Shown: positions 17,068 through 29,906, counted from the stretch's first letter. The stretch: DNA of 64,000 bases from Prosthecodimorpha staleyi (GCF_018729455.1 NZ_JAHHZF010000006.1:320942-384941); one strand, 5' to 3'. Program-made: numbers and translations. The notes: generated by a model not told the origin, from the sequence alone.

Positions 17068-17838
17068 GTGCAGAAAGGGTATCAGAGCATTGCGGCAGGA
17101 CTGCGCGGATGGTTCGAATGGTATTATGGAGTAACAAAGAGGGCAGATCATAGCAGAATTATTATTACTGGTTTAATTGTCGCTGTTGGTTCGATTTTAT
17201 CGCCGTGGTGGCTGCCAATAATATTCGAGATAGCGAAAAAATACATTCAAATAGAACTAAAAATAGAATCGCAGCCATGGGTCGGCGTTATCGTGTTTTT
17301 AATAGTATGTGTGTACTCCTTTTCTATATTTATTAGTGATAAAATTGCAAATAATAATAATAAAAAATCTGAATTGGCTTCTGACGCGCTGGTTTTCAGA
17401 GATTTGCTATCTAATTCAAGTCCGGCTAATTTCATAGATAATATCCGTGCCATTAATGCACGCCATCTATACAATAATGATCAATTGATTTTATTGGACA
17501 AACTCATTGATATACTAGAGGATCCGTCTAAAGAAATCATTAATAATGACCTGCGGATAGAGGCAGATAAATTGCATTCCTTGCTGATAGATTTTCGTGA
17601 TTTTCTAGGAACTCATTTCTTTGTATTTCCGAAAAGCAGACCGAAAGTATATACGTATGCGCTTTATCCTGAATGGAATATGGATCACAGCGGCATATAT
17701 GACGAACAAAAGAACAAATTATACAACACGCATGCGGATAATTTGTTTGTTTTGACTAAAAAACTATTGGCATCATATGATGATTTCTTCAGGACTGGCC
17801 GACGTGTACTCGGCGCGGCTATGCCCCCCTCAGGATGA
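17068..17838 (+). CDS. AT-rich hypothetical two-TM protein, probably horizontally acquired
   Basis: A 256-residue protein encoded by markedly AT-rich DNA between GC-rich neighbours. The GTG at 17068 is preferred because GGGAGG lies 7 bp upstream; an in-frame TTG at 17008 has none. Two TM helices are visible ([21 protein letters not shown] and [18 protein letters not shown]), followed by a soluble, helical, Asn/Asp/Lys-rich domain of about 170 residues. No family was recognised. Composition returns to GC-rich near 17800, so the last 12-15 codons ([16 protein letters not shown]) seem to be read through host DNA. The layout, a short membrane anchor plus a cytosolic domain in a foreign patch, is reminiscent of defence effectors, but nothing proves that. 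Confidence 0.65.
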   Translation: MQKGYQSIAAGLRGWFEWYYGVTKRADHSRIIITGLIVAVGSILSPWWLPIIFEIAKKYIQIELKIESQPWVGVIVFLIVCVYSFSIFISDKIANNNNKKSELASDALVFRDLLSNSSPANFIDNIRAINARHLYNNDQLILLDKLIDILEDPSKEIINNDLRIEADKLHSLLIDFRDFLGTHFFVFPKSRPKVYTYALYPEWNMDHSGIYDEQKNKLYNTHADNLFVLTKKLLASYDDFFRTGRRVLGAAMPPSG

Positions 17839-17954
17839 CCGCGCCCCTTCCCGGCCCGCACCTTTTCCCCTATAAGCCCCCGGGCCCATCCGAACAGACC
17901 GCAGCCCTGACGGCGCGCGCATCCCGCGCGACGGAGGCTGGACGCGAGCGAAAT

Positions 17955-21449
<3,495 letters not shown>

Positions 21450-22084
21450 TCCGGCGGCTCGATCTGTCCCTAAGGGGTGTTTCGGGCCTTGACGGGCGGC
21501 CCGCAAGGACCCACGCTTCGGGTGCGTCGGATCTGCGTCCGGCCGGATCACCCCGGTGATCCGATGCGTCCGCTTCCGCCGGCCCTGCACGGCGAAAGCG
21601 GGTGTTTCGGAACACCGGGGCGGAAAGAGCGTTCCGAAGCTTCGCCGAGACCATGCGCTCGGCGAGCCGTCTCGCCCGAAGGCCCGCAACAGGCGTCGTT
21701 CGCCCGGGGCCGATGCGAAGGCGGAACGCCGCTTCCAGGGAATCGGGCGCCTCGGGGCCGATCGGTGCATCGGCGGCCGGGCGCTGGCATGAGACGGTTT
21801 CCCAAGGGGCAACTCTGGGACGCCGTCTGCGAACTGTTGTCATGTCCGGTGCGTCCGGACGGGACGGGAACCGGTCCGGCGGCAGCCGGGATCCGGTCCC
21901 CTGGCCCGGAATTCCACGGCGCGGCGGGCGTCCCGAGATCGATCGGGCGACCGCCGCCCTGGCGCAGGTTCGGTCCGGACGGCAACGTCCCGCGGCGGAG
22001 CCGGTGCCGCATCACCAACGTGAATGCAGGAGGCGCCACGCCAGACGCGCCGCTTGCTCGTGAGAAAATCGGGGGTTCCAACCC
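21450..22084. other. 635-bp gap between carB and greA
   Basis: No convincing gene is seen on either strand. The open frames that cover it are Arg/Gly/Pro-rich with no recognisable start context or family. A perfect palindrome CGGATCACC-CC-GGTGATCCG lies at 21544-21563 and could be a hairpin or regulator site. The rest may be the greA leader and promoter, or a decayed gene. Confidence 0.5.
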
Positions 22085-22558
22085 ATGGAAAAGATACCGA
22101 TGACGCCGGCCGGCTTCACCGCTCTCGAATCCGAGCTGAAGATGCGTCAGCAGGAAGAGCGGCCGCGCATCATCGCCGCCATCTCGGAAGCGCGTGCCCA
22201 TGGCGACCTCTCGGAAAATGCCGAGTACCACGCCGCCAAGGAGGCGCAGAGCCACAACGAGGGCCGCATCGCCGAGCTCGAGGACAAGCTCAGCCGCGCC
22301 GAGGTGATCGACGTCACCAAGCTCCACGGCACCAAGATCAAGTTCGGCGCCACCGTCACCCTCGTCGACGAGGATACGGAGGAGAAGCGCACCTACCAGA
22401 TCGTCGGCGACATGGAGGCCGACGTGAAGCTCGGCCGCATCTCGATCTCCTCGCCGATCGCCCGCGCGCTGATCGGCAAGGATGTCGGCGACACCGTCGA
22501 GGTCATGGCCCCGGGCGGCGCCCGCTCCTACGAGGTGATCGGCGTCCGCTTCGGCTGA
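22085..22558 (+). CDS. greA: Transcription elongation factor GreA
   Basis: A 157-residue GreA. The N-terminal coiled coil begins [19 protein letters not shown] and carries the acidic tip [16 protein letters not shown]. The C-terminal FKBP-like domain has [23 protein letters not shown] and [22 protein letters not shown]. It binds the RNA polymerase secondary channel and rescues backtracked complexes by stimulating transcript cleavage. It is followed by a strong hairpin at 22590. Confidence 0.97.
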   Translation: MEKIPMTPAGFTALESELKMRQQEERPRIIAAISEARAHGDLSENAEYHAAKEAQSHNEGRIAELEDKLSRAEVIDVTKLHGTKIKFGATVTLVDEDTEEKRTYQIVGDMEADVKLGRISISSPIARALIGKDVGDTVEVMAPGGARSYEVIGVRFG

Positions 22559-22589
22559 CGGCCGCACGGTCGCACACGTCCGACGACAC

Positions 22590-22616
22590 GAAATGCCCGG
22601 GCTTGCCGGGCATTTC
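22590..22616. terminator. Terminator hairpin after greA
   Basis: A perfect 11-bp stem, GAAATGCCCGG / CCGGGCATTTC, with the 5-nt loop GCTTG, starts 31 bp after the greA stop. AAA and TTT at the stem base make it terminator-like in both directions, serving greA and the convergent Lrp gene. Confidence 0.75.
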
Positions 22617-22664
22617 CATGTCTGCTCCATGAACGGGATCGCGTGCGGCCGGACCGGCGCCCCC

Positions 22665-23132
22665 TCACCCGATCGGCACCGTCGGTTCGTCTTTGGCGGT
22701 GCGGATGGCGAGGGCGGTCTTCACGCCGGCGACGGCCGGGGCCTTGGTCAGTTCGTCGATGACGAAATCCTGGAAGCTGCGCAGGTCGGGGGCGACGCAT
22801 TTCAGCATGAAGTCGATCTCGCCGGACAGGATCCAGCATTCCCGGACCAGGGCCCAGCCGCGCACCTTGTCCTGGAAGGCGGCGAGGTCGTGATCGGCCT
22901 GGCTCGCCAGCGAGACGAAGCAGAAGGCGACCAGATCGAAACCGAGCGCCTTCTCGTCGAGCAGCGTGCGATAGCCGCGGATGATGCCCGCCTCCTCCAG
23001 CGATCGCACACGGCGCAGGCAGGGCGGCGCCGAGATGCCGACCCGTCGCGCCAGTTCGACATTGGTCATGCGGCCGTCGGCCTGCAACTCGCGCAGGATG
23101 TGCCAGTCGATCTCGTCGAGACGATGTTTCAA
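22665..23132 (-). CDS. Lrp/AsnC family transcriptional regulator
   Basis: A 155-residue feast/famine regulator. The N-terminal HTH shows LDEIDWHILRELQADGRMTNVELARRVGISAPPCLRRVRSLEEAG. The C-terminal RAM ligand-binding domain includes LVRECWILSGEIDFMLKCVAPDL and a terminal VKTALAIRTAKDEPTVPIG. The start is placed at a TTG (23132) just before KHRLDEID, the usual Lrp N-terminus; no ATG exists there, and the only in-frame ATG further up (23258) would add 42 Arg-rich residues and overlap the divergent gene. The target is unknown; the place beside greA and trxB is conserved in Rhizobiales. Confidence 0.85.
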   Translation of the reverse strand: MKHRLDEIDWHILRELQADGRMTNVELARRVGISAPPCLRRVRSLEEAGIIRGYRTLLDEKALGFDLVAFCFVSLASQADHDLAAFQDKVRGWALVRECWILSGEIDFMLKCVAPDLRSFQDFVIDELTKAPAVAGVKTALAIRTAKDEPTVPIG

Positions 23133-23248
23133 GGGGGAATCCGAAGCCGCGGACCCATGCGGCCGTGGCGCCGGCCGGCGAGGGTCGAAGACTCTGATGG
23201 GGGTTGCGCCGCGTCGCCGCTCTGTAGCACTTTCGCCGCCGCGCGGAA

Positions 23249-24241
23249 ATGACCGCATGGAGGCCGATCCTGTCCGACCCGCCCGCGCCGACCGCCGCGT
23301 CGCCCCCGACCGTCTGGATCCTGACCGACGGCAAGGCCGGCGATGTCGGCCCCTGCCTCGGCCTCGCCGAGGCGCTCGGCGCGCACCCCCGCCTTCATGT
23401 CGTGCCGCGCGAACGGTCCCATCTGGCGAAGCTGGCCGATCTCGCCGGCTGGCCGGCCGCCCTGCCCGACGAACTGGCGCCGCCCTGGCCCGATCTGGTG
23501 CTCGCCTGCGGCGCGCCGGCCGTGCCCTTCGCCCGGGCGATCAAGCGCCGGGCCGGCCGGCGCAGCTTCGTGGTCTTCCTGCGCGATCCGCGCCCGCCGC
23601 ATCGCGGCGCCTTCGACATGCTCTGGATGCCGGCGCATGACGGCCCGCGCGGGCGTTCCATCGTGGTCACCGAGACGAGCCCGCACCGGATCGCGCCCGC
23701 GCTCCTCGCCCGTCACCGGGCCCGCCCCCCGGTCTGGGCCGAGACCCTGCCCGGCCCGCGCATCGCCGTCGTCGTCGGCGGCGGCCCGGGCCTCGACGCC
23801 CTGCCCGACCGCCTGGAGCGCCTCCTGCCCGAGGCCGGCTCGTTCATGATGACGCCATCGCGCCGGACCGATCCCGCCCTGGCCGCGCGCATCGCCGCGA
23901 TCGTCGGGCGCCGACCGGCCTTCGTCTGGACCGGCGAGGGCGACAATCCCTACCCGGCCATGCTGGCGCTCGCGGATGCGATCGTGGTCACCGGGGACAG
24001 CCACAACATGGTTTCGGAGGCCCTGGCGACCGGCCGGCCGGTCCTGGTGCACGAACCGGCAACCTTGAAGAACAAGTTTCGACGATTTCTCGACGGGTTA
24101 TATAGCCGAGGCCTGATCCGGCCATTTGAAGGTCGGCTGGAAAGCTATACATATGAAGCGTTGGATTCTACGAAGGTCGTAGCGGACGAAATCGCCCGCC
24201 GGCTTGAGGCGTTTCGCACCACGGGACGCGGCGGGGCATGA
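23249..24241 (+). CDS. ELM1-like (DUF1022) family protein
   Basis: A 330-residue member of the mitochondrial fission ELM1 family, named after a plant homologue. Features are VWILTDGKAGDVGPCLGLAEALG at the N-terminus, a Gly-rich VVVGGGPGLDALPDRLERLL in the middle, FVWTGEGDNPYPAMLALADAIVVTGDSHNMVSEALATGRPV, and a C-terminal LYSRGLIRPFEGRLESYTYEALD. The pattern resembles a GT-B glycosyltransferase-like fold. Its bacterial role is not established; the gene next to trxB is common in Rhizobiales. Codon use becomes less GC-rich in the last 150 bases. Confidence 0.85.
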   Translation: MTAWRPILSDPPAPTAASPPTVWILTDGKAGDVGPCLGLAEALGAHPRLHVVPRERSHLAKLADLAGWPAALPDELAPPWPDLVLACGAPAVPFARAIKRRAGRRSFVVFLRDPRPPHRGAFDMLWMPAHDGPRGRSIVVTETSPHRIAPALLARHRARPPVWAETLPGPRIAVVVGGGPGLDALPDRLERLLPEAGSFMMTPSRRTDPALAARIAAIVGRRPAFVWTGEGDNPYPAMLALADAIVVTGDSHNMVSEALATGRPVLVHEPATLKNKFRRFLDGLYSRGLIRPFEGRLESYTYEALDSTKVVADEIARRLEAFRTTGRGGA

Positions 24242-24285
24242 GCGATGCGAAACCCCGACGTCGCGGCGGGCGTAAGGGAATCTGA

Positions 24286-25281
<996 letters not shown>

Positions 25282-25356
25282 AGGTCGCGCGGAAACCGGC
25301 GACGGATACGATCCGGAGCCGGTCGGGCGCGCCGCGACAGACGAGGGGGAATCGGC

Positions 25357-26247
25357 TTGGACTGGGACAAGCTCCGTATTTTTCACGCCGCCGCCGAAGC
25401 CGGCAGCTTCACGCATGCCGGCGAAAAGCTGGACATGAGCCAATCGGCGGTCAGCCGGCAGGTCAGCGCGCTGGAACAGGATTTGAACGTCCCCCTGTTC
25501 CATCGCCATGCCCGCGGCCTGATCCTGACCGAGCAGGGCGAACTCCTGTTCCGCACCGCGCGCGAGGTTCTGGTCAAGCTCGATCAGGTGCGTTCGCGGC
25601 TGGTCGAGACCAAGGAGAAGCCGTCCGGGTCGCTGCGCGTGACCACGACCTTCGGGCTCGGCACCTCCTGGCTGACCGCACGCATCCACGAATTCGTCGA
25701 CCTCTACCCGGATGTGCAGCTCGAACTGATCCTCGACGACGAGGAGCTCGATCTCGGCATGCGGCAGGCCGACGTGGCGCTGCGCATCCGCCAGCCGGTG
25801 CAGCCGGACCTGATCCAGCGCAAGCTGTTCACGGTGCATTTCCACCTCTACGCCTCGCAGGCCTATCTGAAGCGCCACGGCAGCCCGGAAAGCGTCGCCG
25901 ATCTCGACGAGCACCGCACCGTGACCTTCGGCCAGTCCACCCCGACCTATCTGCGCGACATGAACTGGCTGGAGACCGCCGGCCGGCAGCCGGGCAATCC
26001 GCGCAAGGCGACGCTGAAGATCAACAACGTGATCGCCATCAAGCGCGCGGTGGAGCGGGGCATCGGCATAGCGCTGCTGCCGGACTATCTGATCGATCCG
26101 GGCTCGGAACTGGTGCAGCTGATCCCGGAGGCCGACGTGCCGGCCTTCGACTGCTACTTCGTCTATCCGGAAGAGATGCGCAACACCGCCCGCGTCAAGG
26201 TGTTCCGCGACTTTCTGATCACCAAGGCCGAGCGCTGGACCTTCTGA
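25357..26247 (+). CDS. LysR family transcriptional regulator
   Basis: A 296-residue LTTR. The N-terminal winged HTH is LRIFHAAAEAGSFTHAGEKLDMSQSAVSRQVSALEQDL; the C-terminal effector-binding domain begins about residue 92 (SLRVTTTFGLGTSWLTARIHEFVDLYPDVQLELIL). The start is TTG at 25357, supported by GAGGGGGA 8 bp upstream and by the conserved DWDKLRIF N-terminus. Its target and effector are not evident; it may form an operon with trxB. Confidence 0.92.
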   Translation: MDWDKLRIFHAAAEAGSFTHAGEKLDMSQSAVSRQVSALEQDLNVPLFHRHARGLILTEQGELLFRTAREVLVKLDQVRSRLVETKEKPSGSLRVTTTFGLGTSWLTARIHEFVDLYPDVQLELILDDEELDLGMRQADVALRIRQPVQPDLIQRKLFTVHFHLYASQAYLKRHGSPESVADLDEHRTVTFGQSTPTYLRDMNWLETAGRQPGNPRKATLKINNVIAIKRAVERGIGIALLPDYLIDPGSELVQLIPEADVPAFDCYFVYPEEMRNTARVKVFRDFLITKAERWTF

Positions 26248-26439
26248 CGACCGGCACCCTCGCCACGAATGCCGGTCCCGCCGTGCGTCCCAGGCGGCGG
26301 GATCGGCGGATCGCCCCGGATCGCGCGGATGCCGGGTTGACGCCGTAGCCGGTGTGGCGGCCCACATCCGTCAAGGATTGCGATGCCCGGACGATGCCTG
26401 CCCTGCGGCTTCGTTTATGTTGCGCGGCAGGCATTCGAT

Positions 26440-26582
26440 ATATTGATGAATTGTTAACCTCGCCGCTGCAAGCTGGATGCCTCGGCCGCCCTGATCTAGC
26501 GGTCGTTGGTTCTCCCCTCTGGATCATGCCTTTCAAAGGCCACCTTGACCGGGCCGGGAGCACTCTCGGCCCGGATTTTTTC
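26440..26582 (+). ncRNA. Candidate small RNA ending in an intrinsic terminator
   Basis: The 512-bp gap between the LysR gene and the nicotinamidase holds a textbook intrinsic terminator at 26549-26581 that is 300 bp beyond the LysR stop and 180 bp before the next gene, so neither gene obviously needs it. An AT-rich stretch near 26432-26457 (ATATATTGATG, TTGTTAACC) could supply a promoter. The intervening sequence contains a single-stranded-looking TTCTCCCCTCT that could pair with Shine-Dalgarno sequences. The 5' end is a guess, and no known RNA family was recognised. Confidence 0.3.
26549..26581 (+). terminator. Intrinsic terminator in LysR-nicotinamidase gap
   Basis: The stem CCGGGCCG/CGGCCCGG encloses a 10-nt loop that can pair further, followed by A and six T. 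U-tracts like this are rare in this GC-rich window. A 7-bp-armed palindrome (TCCAAAA CGT TTTTGGA) follows immediately at 26581-26597. Confidence 0.8.
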
Positions 26583-26759
26583 CAAAACGTTTTTGGAGTT
26601 TTCTTGAGCGCCGATGCAGCGACGGCGCGGCGAGCTCGGGCTGTGCGCAGCCGCGTCCACGCTCGGTCGGCCGGGCCGGATTCGGGACGTGCCTCGTGCG
26701 CCTTTACGGTCCTGCCGCAAAGTGATTTCCTTCAGGAGACCACAGCGGAGGACGCAGAC

Positions 26760-27473
26760 ATGATGCATCGGCGGCAACTATTGGCAGGCCTGGGAACGAC
26801 CTTCGTCGCGGCACTCGCGCCCGGCGCGCTGCGGGCCGCCCCGATCAAGCCGGGCGAGAATGCGGCCCTCCTGGTCATCGACGTGCAGAACTGCTTCCTG
26901 CCGGGCGGCAGTCTGGCGGTCAAGGACGGCGATCAGGTGGTTCCGGTGATCAACAAGATCGCCAAGGTCTTCGCCAATGTCGTCCTGACGCAGGACTGGC
27001 ACACGCCCGGCCACATCTCCTTCGCCTCCAGCCATCCGGGCAAGAAGCCGTTCGAGATGATCGATCTGCCCTACGGCAAGCAGGTGCTCTGGCCGGACCA
27101 TTGCGTGCAGGGCACGGACGGGGCCGCTCTCGCCAAGGATCTCGCCATTCCGCAGGCTGGCCTCGTCATCCGCAAGGGCTTCCATCACACGGTCGACAGC
27201 TATTCCGGCTTCACCGAGGCGGATGCCAAGACGACCACGGGGCTCGCCGCCTATCTGAAGGCGCGCGCCATCGACACCGTGTTCGTGGCAGGTTTGGCAA
27301 CCGACTTCTGCGTCGCCTGGACCGCGCTCGACGCCCGCAAGGCCGGTTTCGCCACCTATGTGGTCGAGGACGGCTGCCGCGCCATCGACACCCAGGGCTC
27401 GCTCGCCAAGGCCTGGACCGACATGGCCGCGGCCGGCGTCCAGCGCATCCAGTCCACCGATATCGCGGCCTGA
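26760..27473 (+). CDS. pncA: Exported nicotinamidase (isochorismatase superfamily)
   Basis: A 237-residue nicotinamidase. The catalytic triad reads D41 (LLVIDVQNCF), K139 (VIRKGFHHTVDSYSGF) and C184 (ATDFCVAWTALDA); metal ligands are in TQDWHTPGHISF. WPDHCVQGTDGA is also a PncA hallmark. It converts nicotinamide to nicotinate for NAD salvage. Unusually, residues 1-27 form a signal peptide: MMHRRQLLAGLG with a twin-arginine start but an imperfect Tat consensus, then a hydrophobic segment ending ALRA. It should therefore act in the periplasm. The ATG at 26760 (or the adjacent 26763) has GGAGG-like sequence upstream. Confidence 0.88.
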   Translation: MMHRRQLLAGLGTTFVAALAPGALRAAPIKPGENAALLVIDVQNCFLPGGSLAVKDGDQVVPVINKIAKVFANVVLTQDWHTPGHISFASSHPGKKPFEMIDLPYGKQVLWPDHCVQGTDGAALAKDLAIPQAGLVIRKGFHHTVDSYSGFTEADAKTTTGLAAYLKARAIDTVFVAGLATDFCVAWTALDARKAGFATYVVEDGCRAIDTQGSLAKAWTDMAAAGVQRIQSTDIAA

Positions 27474-27490
27474 TCCCACGCGGCGACGGC

Positions 27491-27522
27491 GCCTCCGGGT
27501 CGCGCGGCCGGCGACCGGAGGC
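27491..27522. terminator. Hairpin after nicotinamidase
   Basis: A long near-perfect stem (GCCTCCGGGTCGC with GCGACCGGAGGC, one bulged G) lies 18 bp after the pncA stop. No U-tract follows on the plus strand. Confidence 0.5.
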
Positions 27523-27529
27523 CGATCCC

Positions 27530-27564
27530 AAAAAATCGGGCCGCGCCTCTCTCGAGGCCGGCCC
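27530..27564 (-). terminator. Intrinsic terminator of the SoxYZ-like gene
   Basis: Read on the minus strand, an imperfect GC-rich stem (27538-27564, GGGCCGGCCTC / GAGGCGCGGCCC) is followed by GA and TTTTTT (27530-27535). It lies 65 bp after the SoxYZ-like stop, a good match for a Rho-independent terminator. Confidence 0.75.
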
Positions 27565-27629
27565 GGCAAGTCGCGTCTGGGAGGAGGAGCGATCCGGCTT
27601 CCGGCCGAATCGGCGGACGCCATGAAAAG

Positions 27630-28433
27630 TCAGCTGCCGGACTTGCCCTCGAAGCGGCCGGTGAAGACCTTGTTTTCGGTATCGACGACATCGACGGTCA
27701 CGTCGCCGGGCTGTTCGGCCATCTTGAAGCGGAAGGTCGGGTCCTCGGAGATCGAGATGCCGCCCTCCATGGCGAGCAGCGTCTTGTCGCCCTGACGGAC
27801 GGTGACGTTGCGGACGAACCAGGCCGGGATATAGAGCCGGCTGACCTGATCCATCTGCAGGCCGGAATTGTTCGGGTGACGGATCTGGATCTGCGCTTCG
27901 GACTGGCCGGCCGCGGCGAAGCGGCGGAACTTCATCTTGCCGAGATTCTGCAGCGCCTCCTGCGGATCCTTGCCGGCCGGGGCCGAGCAGCCGCCCGAGG
28001 CCTTGACGAAATTGGCGGTCATATAGAGGCGGCCGTCGCTCGTCTCGGCGATGGCCCGCACATAGGAATAGCTGTTGACGCGGATGCGGGTCGACAGGCC
28101 GACCTCGCGCTGGCCGTCGCCGAAGCGGAAGGTGGCCGCGACCGGCGAGGGATTCTCGTCGATGATCAGCGTCACCGCCTTGACGCTGCGGCCGTCGCCC
28201 TCCGGCAGCGCGACCGAGAAGTCGACCGGCACCGTCGCGGCATCTTCGGCGCGCACCGGGGTCGACAGTGTCAGAATGCCCTTGCCGTCCTCGATCGCGC
28301 GGTTGCCGAACACGTCCGTCTTCAGGCCCGCCCAGGTGGTCTGGTCCTCGGCAGCCGACCGCGCCGCGCCGGCCACCGCCAGCCCGGCCACCAGCATCGC
28401 CCCCGCCACAACCTGCCTGAACCGCGTGCGCAT
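27630..28433 (-). CDS. Quinoprotein dehydrogenase-associated SoxYZ-like carrier
   Basis: A 267-residue periplasmic protein with signal peptide (VVAGAMLVAGLAVAGAARSAA). The SoxY-like half (about 35-155) ends with the conserved Cys in KASGGCSAPAGKD; the SoxZ-like half (about 165-267) contains IQIRHPNNSGLQMDQ, YIPAWFVRNVTVRQGDKTLL and MEGGISISEDPTFRF. This fused SoxYZ relative is the carrier found with PQQ dehydrogenases (TIGR04557-type). It probably carries a small group on the Cys thiol, as SoxY does with sulfur, but the cargo is unknown. GGGAGGATC precedes the ATG and a -10-like TATTAT lies upstream. It is likely part of the XoxF system although it lies 7 kb from xoxF. Confidence 0.88.
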   Translation of the reverse strand: MRTRFRQVVAGAMLVAGLAVAGAARSAAEDQTTWAGLKTDVFGNRAIEDGKGILTLSTPVRAEDAATVPVDFSVALPEGDGRSVKAVTLIIDENPSPVAATFRFGDGQREVGLSTRIRVNSYSYVRAIAETSDGRLYMTANFVKASGGCSAPAGKDPQEALQNLGKMKFRRFAAAGQSEAQIQIRHPNNSGLQMDQVSRLYIPAWFVRNVTVRQGDKTLLAMEGGISISEDPTFRFKMAEQPGDVTVDVVDTENKVFTGRFEGKSGS

Positions 28434-28671
28434 GGATGATCCTCCCGACGTCTATTCGTTAGATGTGCATAATATACGAGCAGCCGGGGTCCGGGAAACA
28501 CGACTTCGTGTGAAGACAGGACGCCTCGCCGCGGCACCTCGCCGCTGCCCCGACGCAGCCGGACCCCTCCCCTGCGGCGAAGACGGCGCGCGCCATCGCT
28601 CGCGAGATCCGCTATAGCTCTCGGCCAGCGCGAGACATCCGGCGGCGCGCCGGGTCGCCAGGGAGGAGCGC

Positions 28672-29541
28672 TTGACCGACCATCCCGCGGCTTCGGCCGC
28701 CCGGATCGATTGCTTGCCGGATCTCGGCCGGCGCACGCTGATCATGGGCATTCTCAACGTCACGCCGGACAGCTTCTCCGACGGCGGCCTGTTTGCGAGC
28801 TTCGAGGCGGCGACCGCCCATGCCGTCGAACTGGTCGCGGAGGGCGCGGACATTCTCGACATCGGCGGGGAATCGACCCGGCCCGGCCACACTGCCGTGC
28901 CGGCCGACGAGGAGATGGCGCGCGTGCTGCCGGTGCTGCGCCAGGCCGTCGCCAGCGTCGCGGCGCCGATCTCGATCGACACCTACAAGGCCGTGACGGC
29001 CCGCGCCGCCTTCGAGGCCGGCGCCCGCATCCTGAACGACGTCTGGGGCCTGCAGCGCGATCCCGAGATCGCCCGGGTCGCGGCCGATTTCGCCGCGCCG
29101 GTGATCGCCATGCACAATCGCGAGACGGTCGACGGGAGCCTGGACATCGTCGAGGAGATGAAGGCCTTCTTCGACAGGACGCTCGCCATCGCGCGCGCCG
29201 CCGGCATCCCGGACGGCCGCATCGTGCTCGATCCCGGCATCGGCTTCGGCAAGACTTTCGAACAGAATCTCGACGCCCTGCGCCGGCTCGGCGACCTGAA
29301 GGCGCTCGGCTTCCCGCTGCTGGTCGGCACGTCGCGCAAGTCGCTGATCGGCAAGCTGCTCGACAAGACGCCGCGCGAGCGGATCAACGGCACCATCGCC
29401 TCCAACGTCATGGCCATCGCCCACGGGGCCGACATCATCCGCGTCCACGACGTGCTCGCCCATCGAGAGGCCGCGCGCATCGCCGACGCCATCATGGGGA
29501 AGGCCATCACGGGGACGGCCATCACGGGGACCGAACGATGA
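28672..29541 (+). CDS. folP: Dihydropteroate synthase
   Basis: A 289-residue folate enzyme that joins p-aminobenzoate to 6-hydroxymethyl-dihydropterin diphosphate, the sulfonamide target. The signatures are LIMGILNVTPDSFSDGG, GADILDIGGESTRPGH and VLDPGIGFGKTFEQN, plus FPLLVGTSRKSLIG and IIRVHDVLAHREAARIADAI. The start is TTG at 28672 with GGGAGGAGCGC upstream. The C-terminus carries an odd extension, GKAITGTAITGTER, coded by a 15-bp tandem repeat. The stop overlaps the folB ATG by 4 bases, making a folP-folB-folK operon. Confidence 0.95.
   Translation: MTDHPAASAARIDCLPDLGRRTLIMGILNVTPDSFSDGGLFASFEAATAHAVELVAEGADILDIGGESTRPGHTAVPADEEMARVLPVLRQAVASVAAPISIDTYKAVTARAAFEAGARILNDVWGLQRDPEIARVAADFAAPVIAMHNRETVDGSLDIVEEMKAFFDRTLAIARAAGIPDGRIVLDPGIGFGKTFEQNLDALRRLGDLKALGFPLLVGTSRKSLIGKLLDKTPRERINGTIASNVMAIAHGADIIRVHDVLAHREAARIADAIMGKAITGTAITGTER
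29488..29532 (+). repeat. Three in-frame 15-bp tandem repeats at the folP 3' end
   Basis: Three units of GCCATCACGGGGACG type lie at 29488-29502, 29503-29517 and 29518-29532; the last two differ only in the final base and the first is the ancestral AIMGK-coding unit. They add AITGT repeats to the FolP C-terminus without breaking the frame. Confidence 0.85.
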
Positions 29542-29906
29542 CCGACCGCATCCTCCTGTCGCGCATCGCCGTCTACGCCTATCACGGCGTCTTCCCGGAA
29601 GAGGAGCGGCTCGGCCAGCGCTTCTACATCTCGATCGATGCCCGGCTCGACCTGAAACCGGCCGGGACCAGCGACGACTGGCACAAGACCGCCTCCTACG
29701 ACCAGATCGCCGAGATCGTCGTGAAGGTCTCGACCGGGCAGCGCTTCCACCTGATCGAGGCGCTCGCCGAGCGGGTCGCCAGCCAGATCCTGGAGCGCTT
29801 CGCGATCATCACCTCCGTGCTGGTCCGCGTCGAAAAGCCGGCCGCCCCGATCCCGACCATCCTGGACGGCGTCACCATCGAGATCGAGCGCAGCCGCGAT
29901 GGCTAG
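29538..29906 (+). CDS. folB: Dihydroneopterin aldolase
   Basis: A 122-residue single-domain enzyme that cleaves dihydroneopterin to hydroxymethyl-dihydropterin and glycolaldehyde. The N-terminus ILLSRIAVYAYHGVFPEEERLGQRFYI is typical, with the conserved HGV-x-EE pattern; YDQIAEIVVKV and FHLIEALAERVA follow. The ATG overlaps the folP stop (ATGA) and its own stop overlaps folK, indicating translational coupling. Confidence 0.95.
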   Translation: MTDRILLSRIAVYAYHGVFPEEERLGQRFYISIDARLDLKPAGTSDDWHKTASYDQIAEIVVKVSTGQRFHLIEALAERVASQILERFAIITSVLVRVEKPAAPIPTILDGVTIEIERSRDG

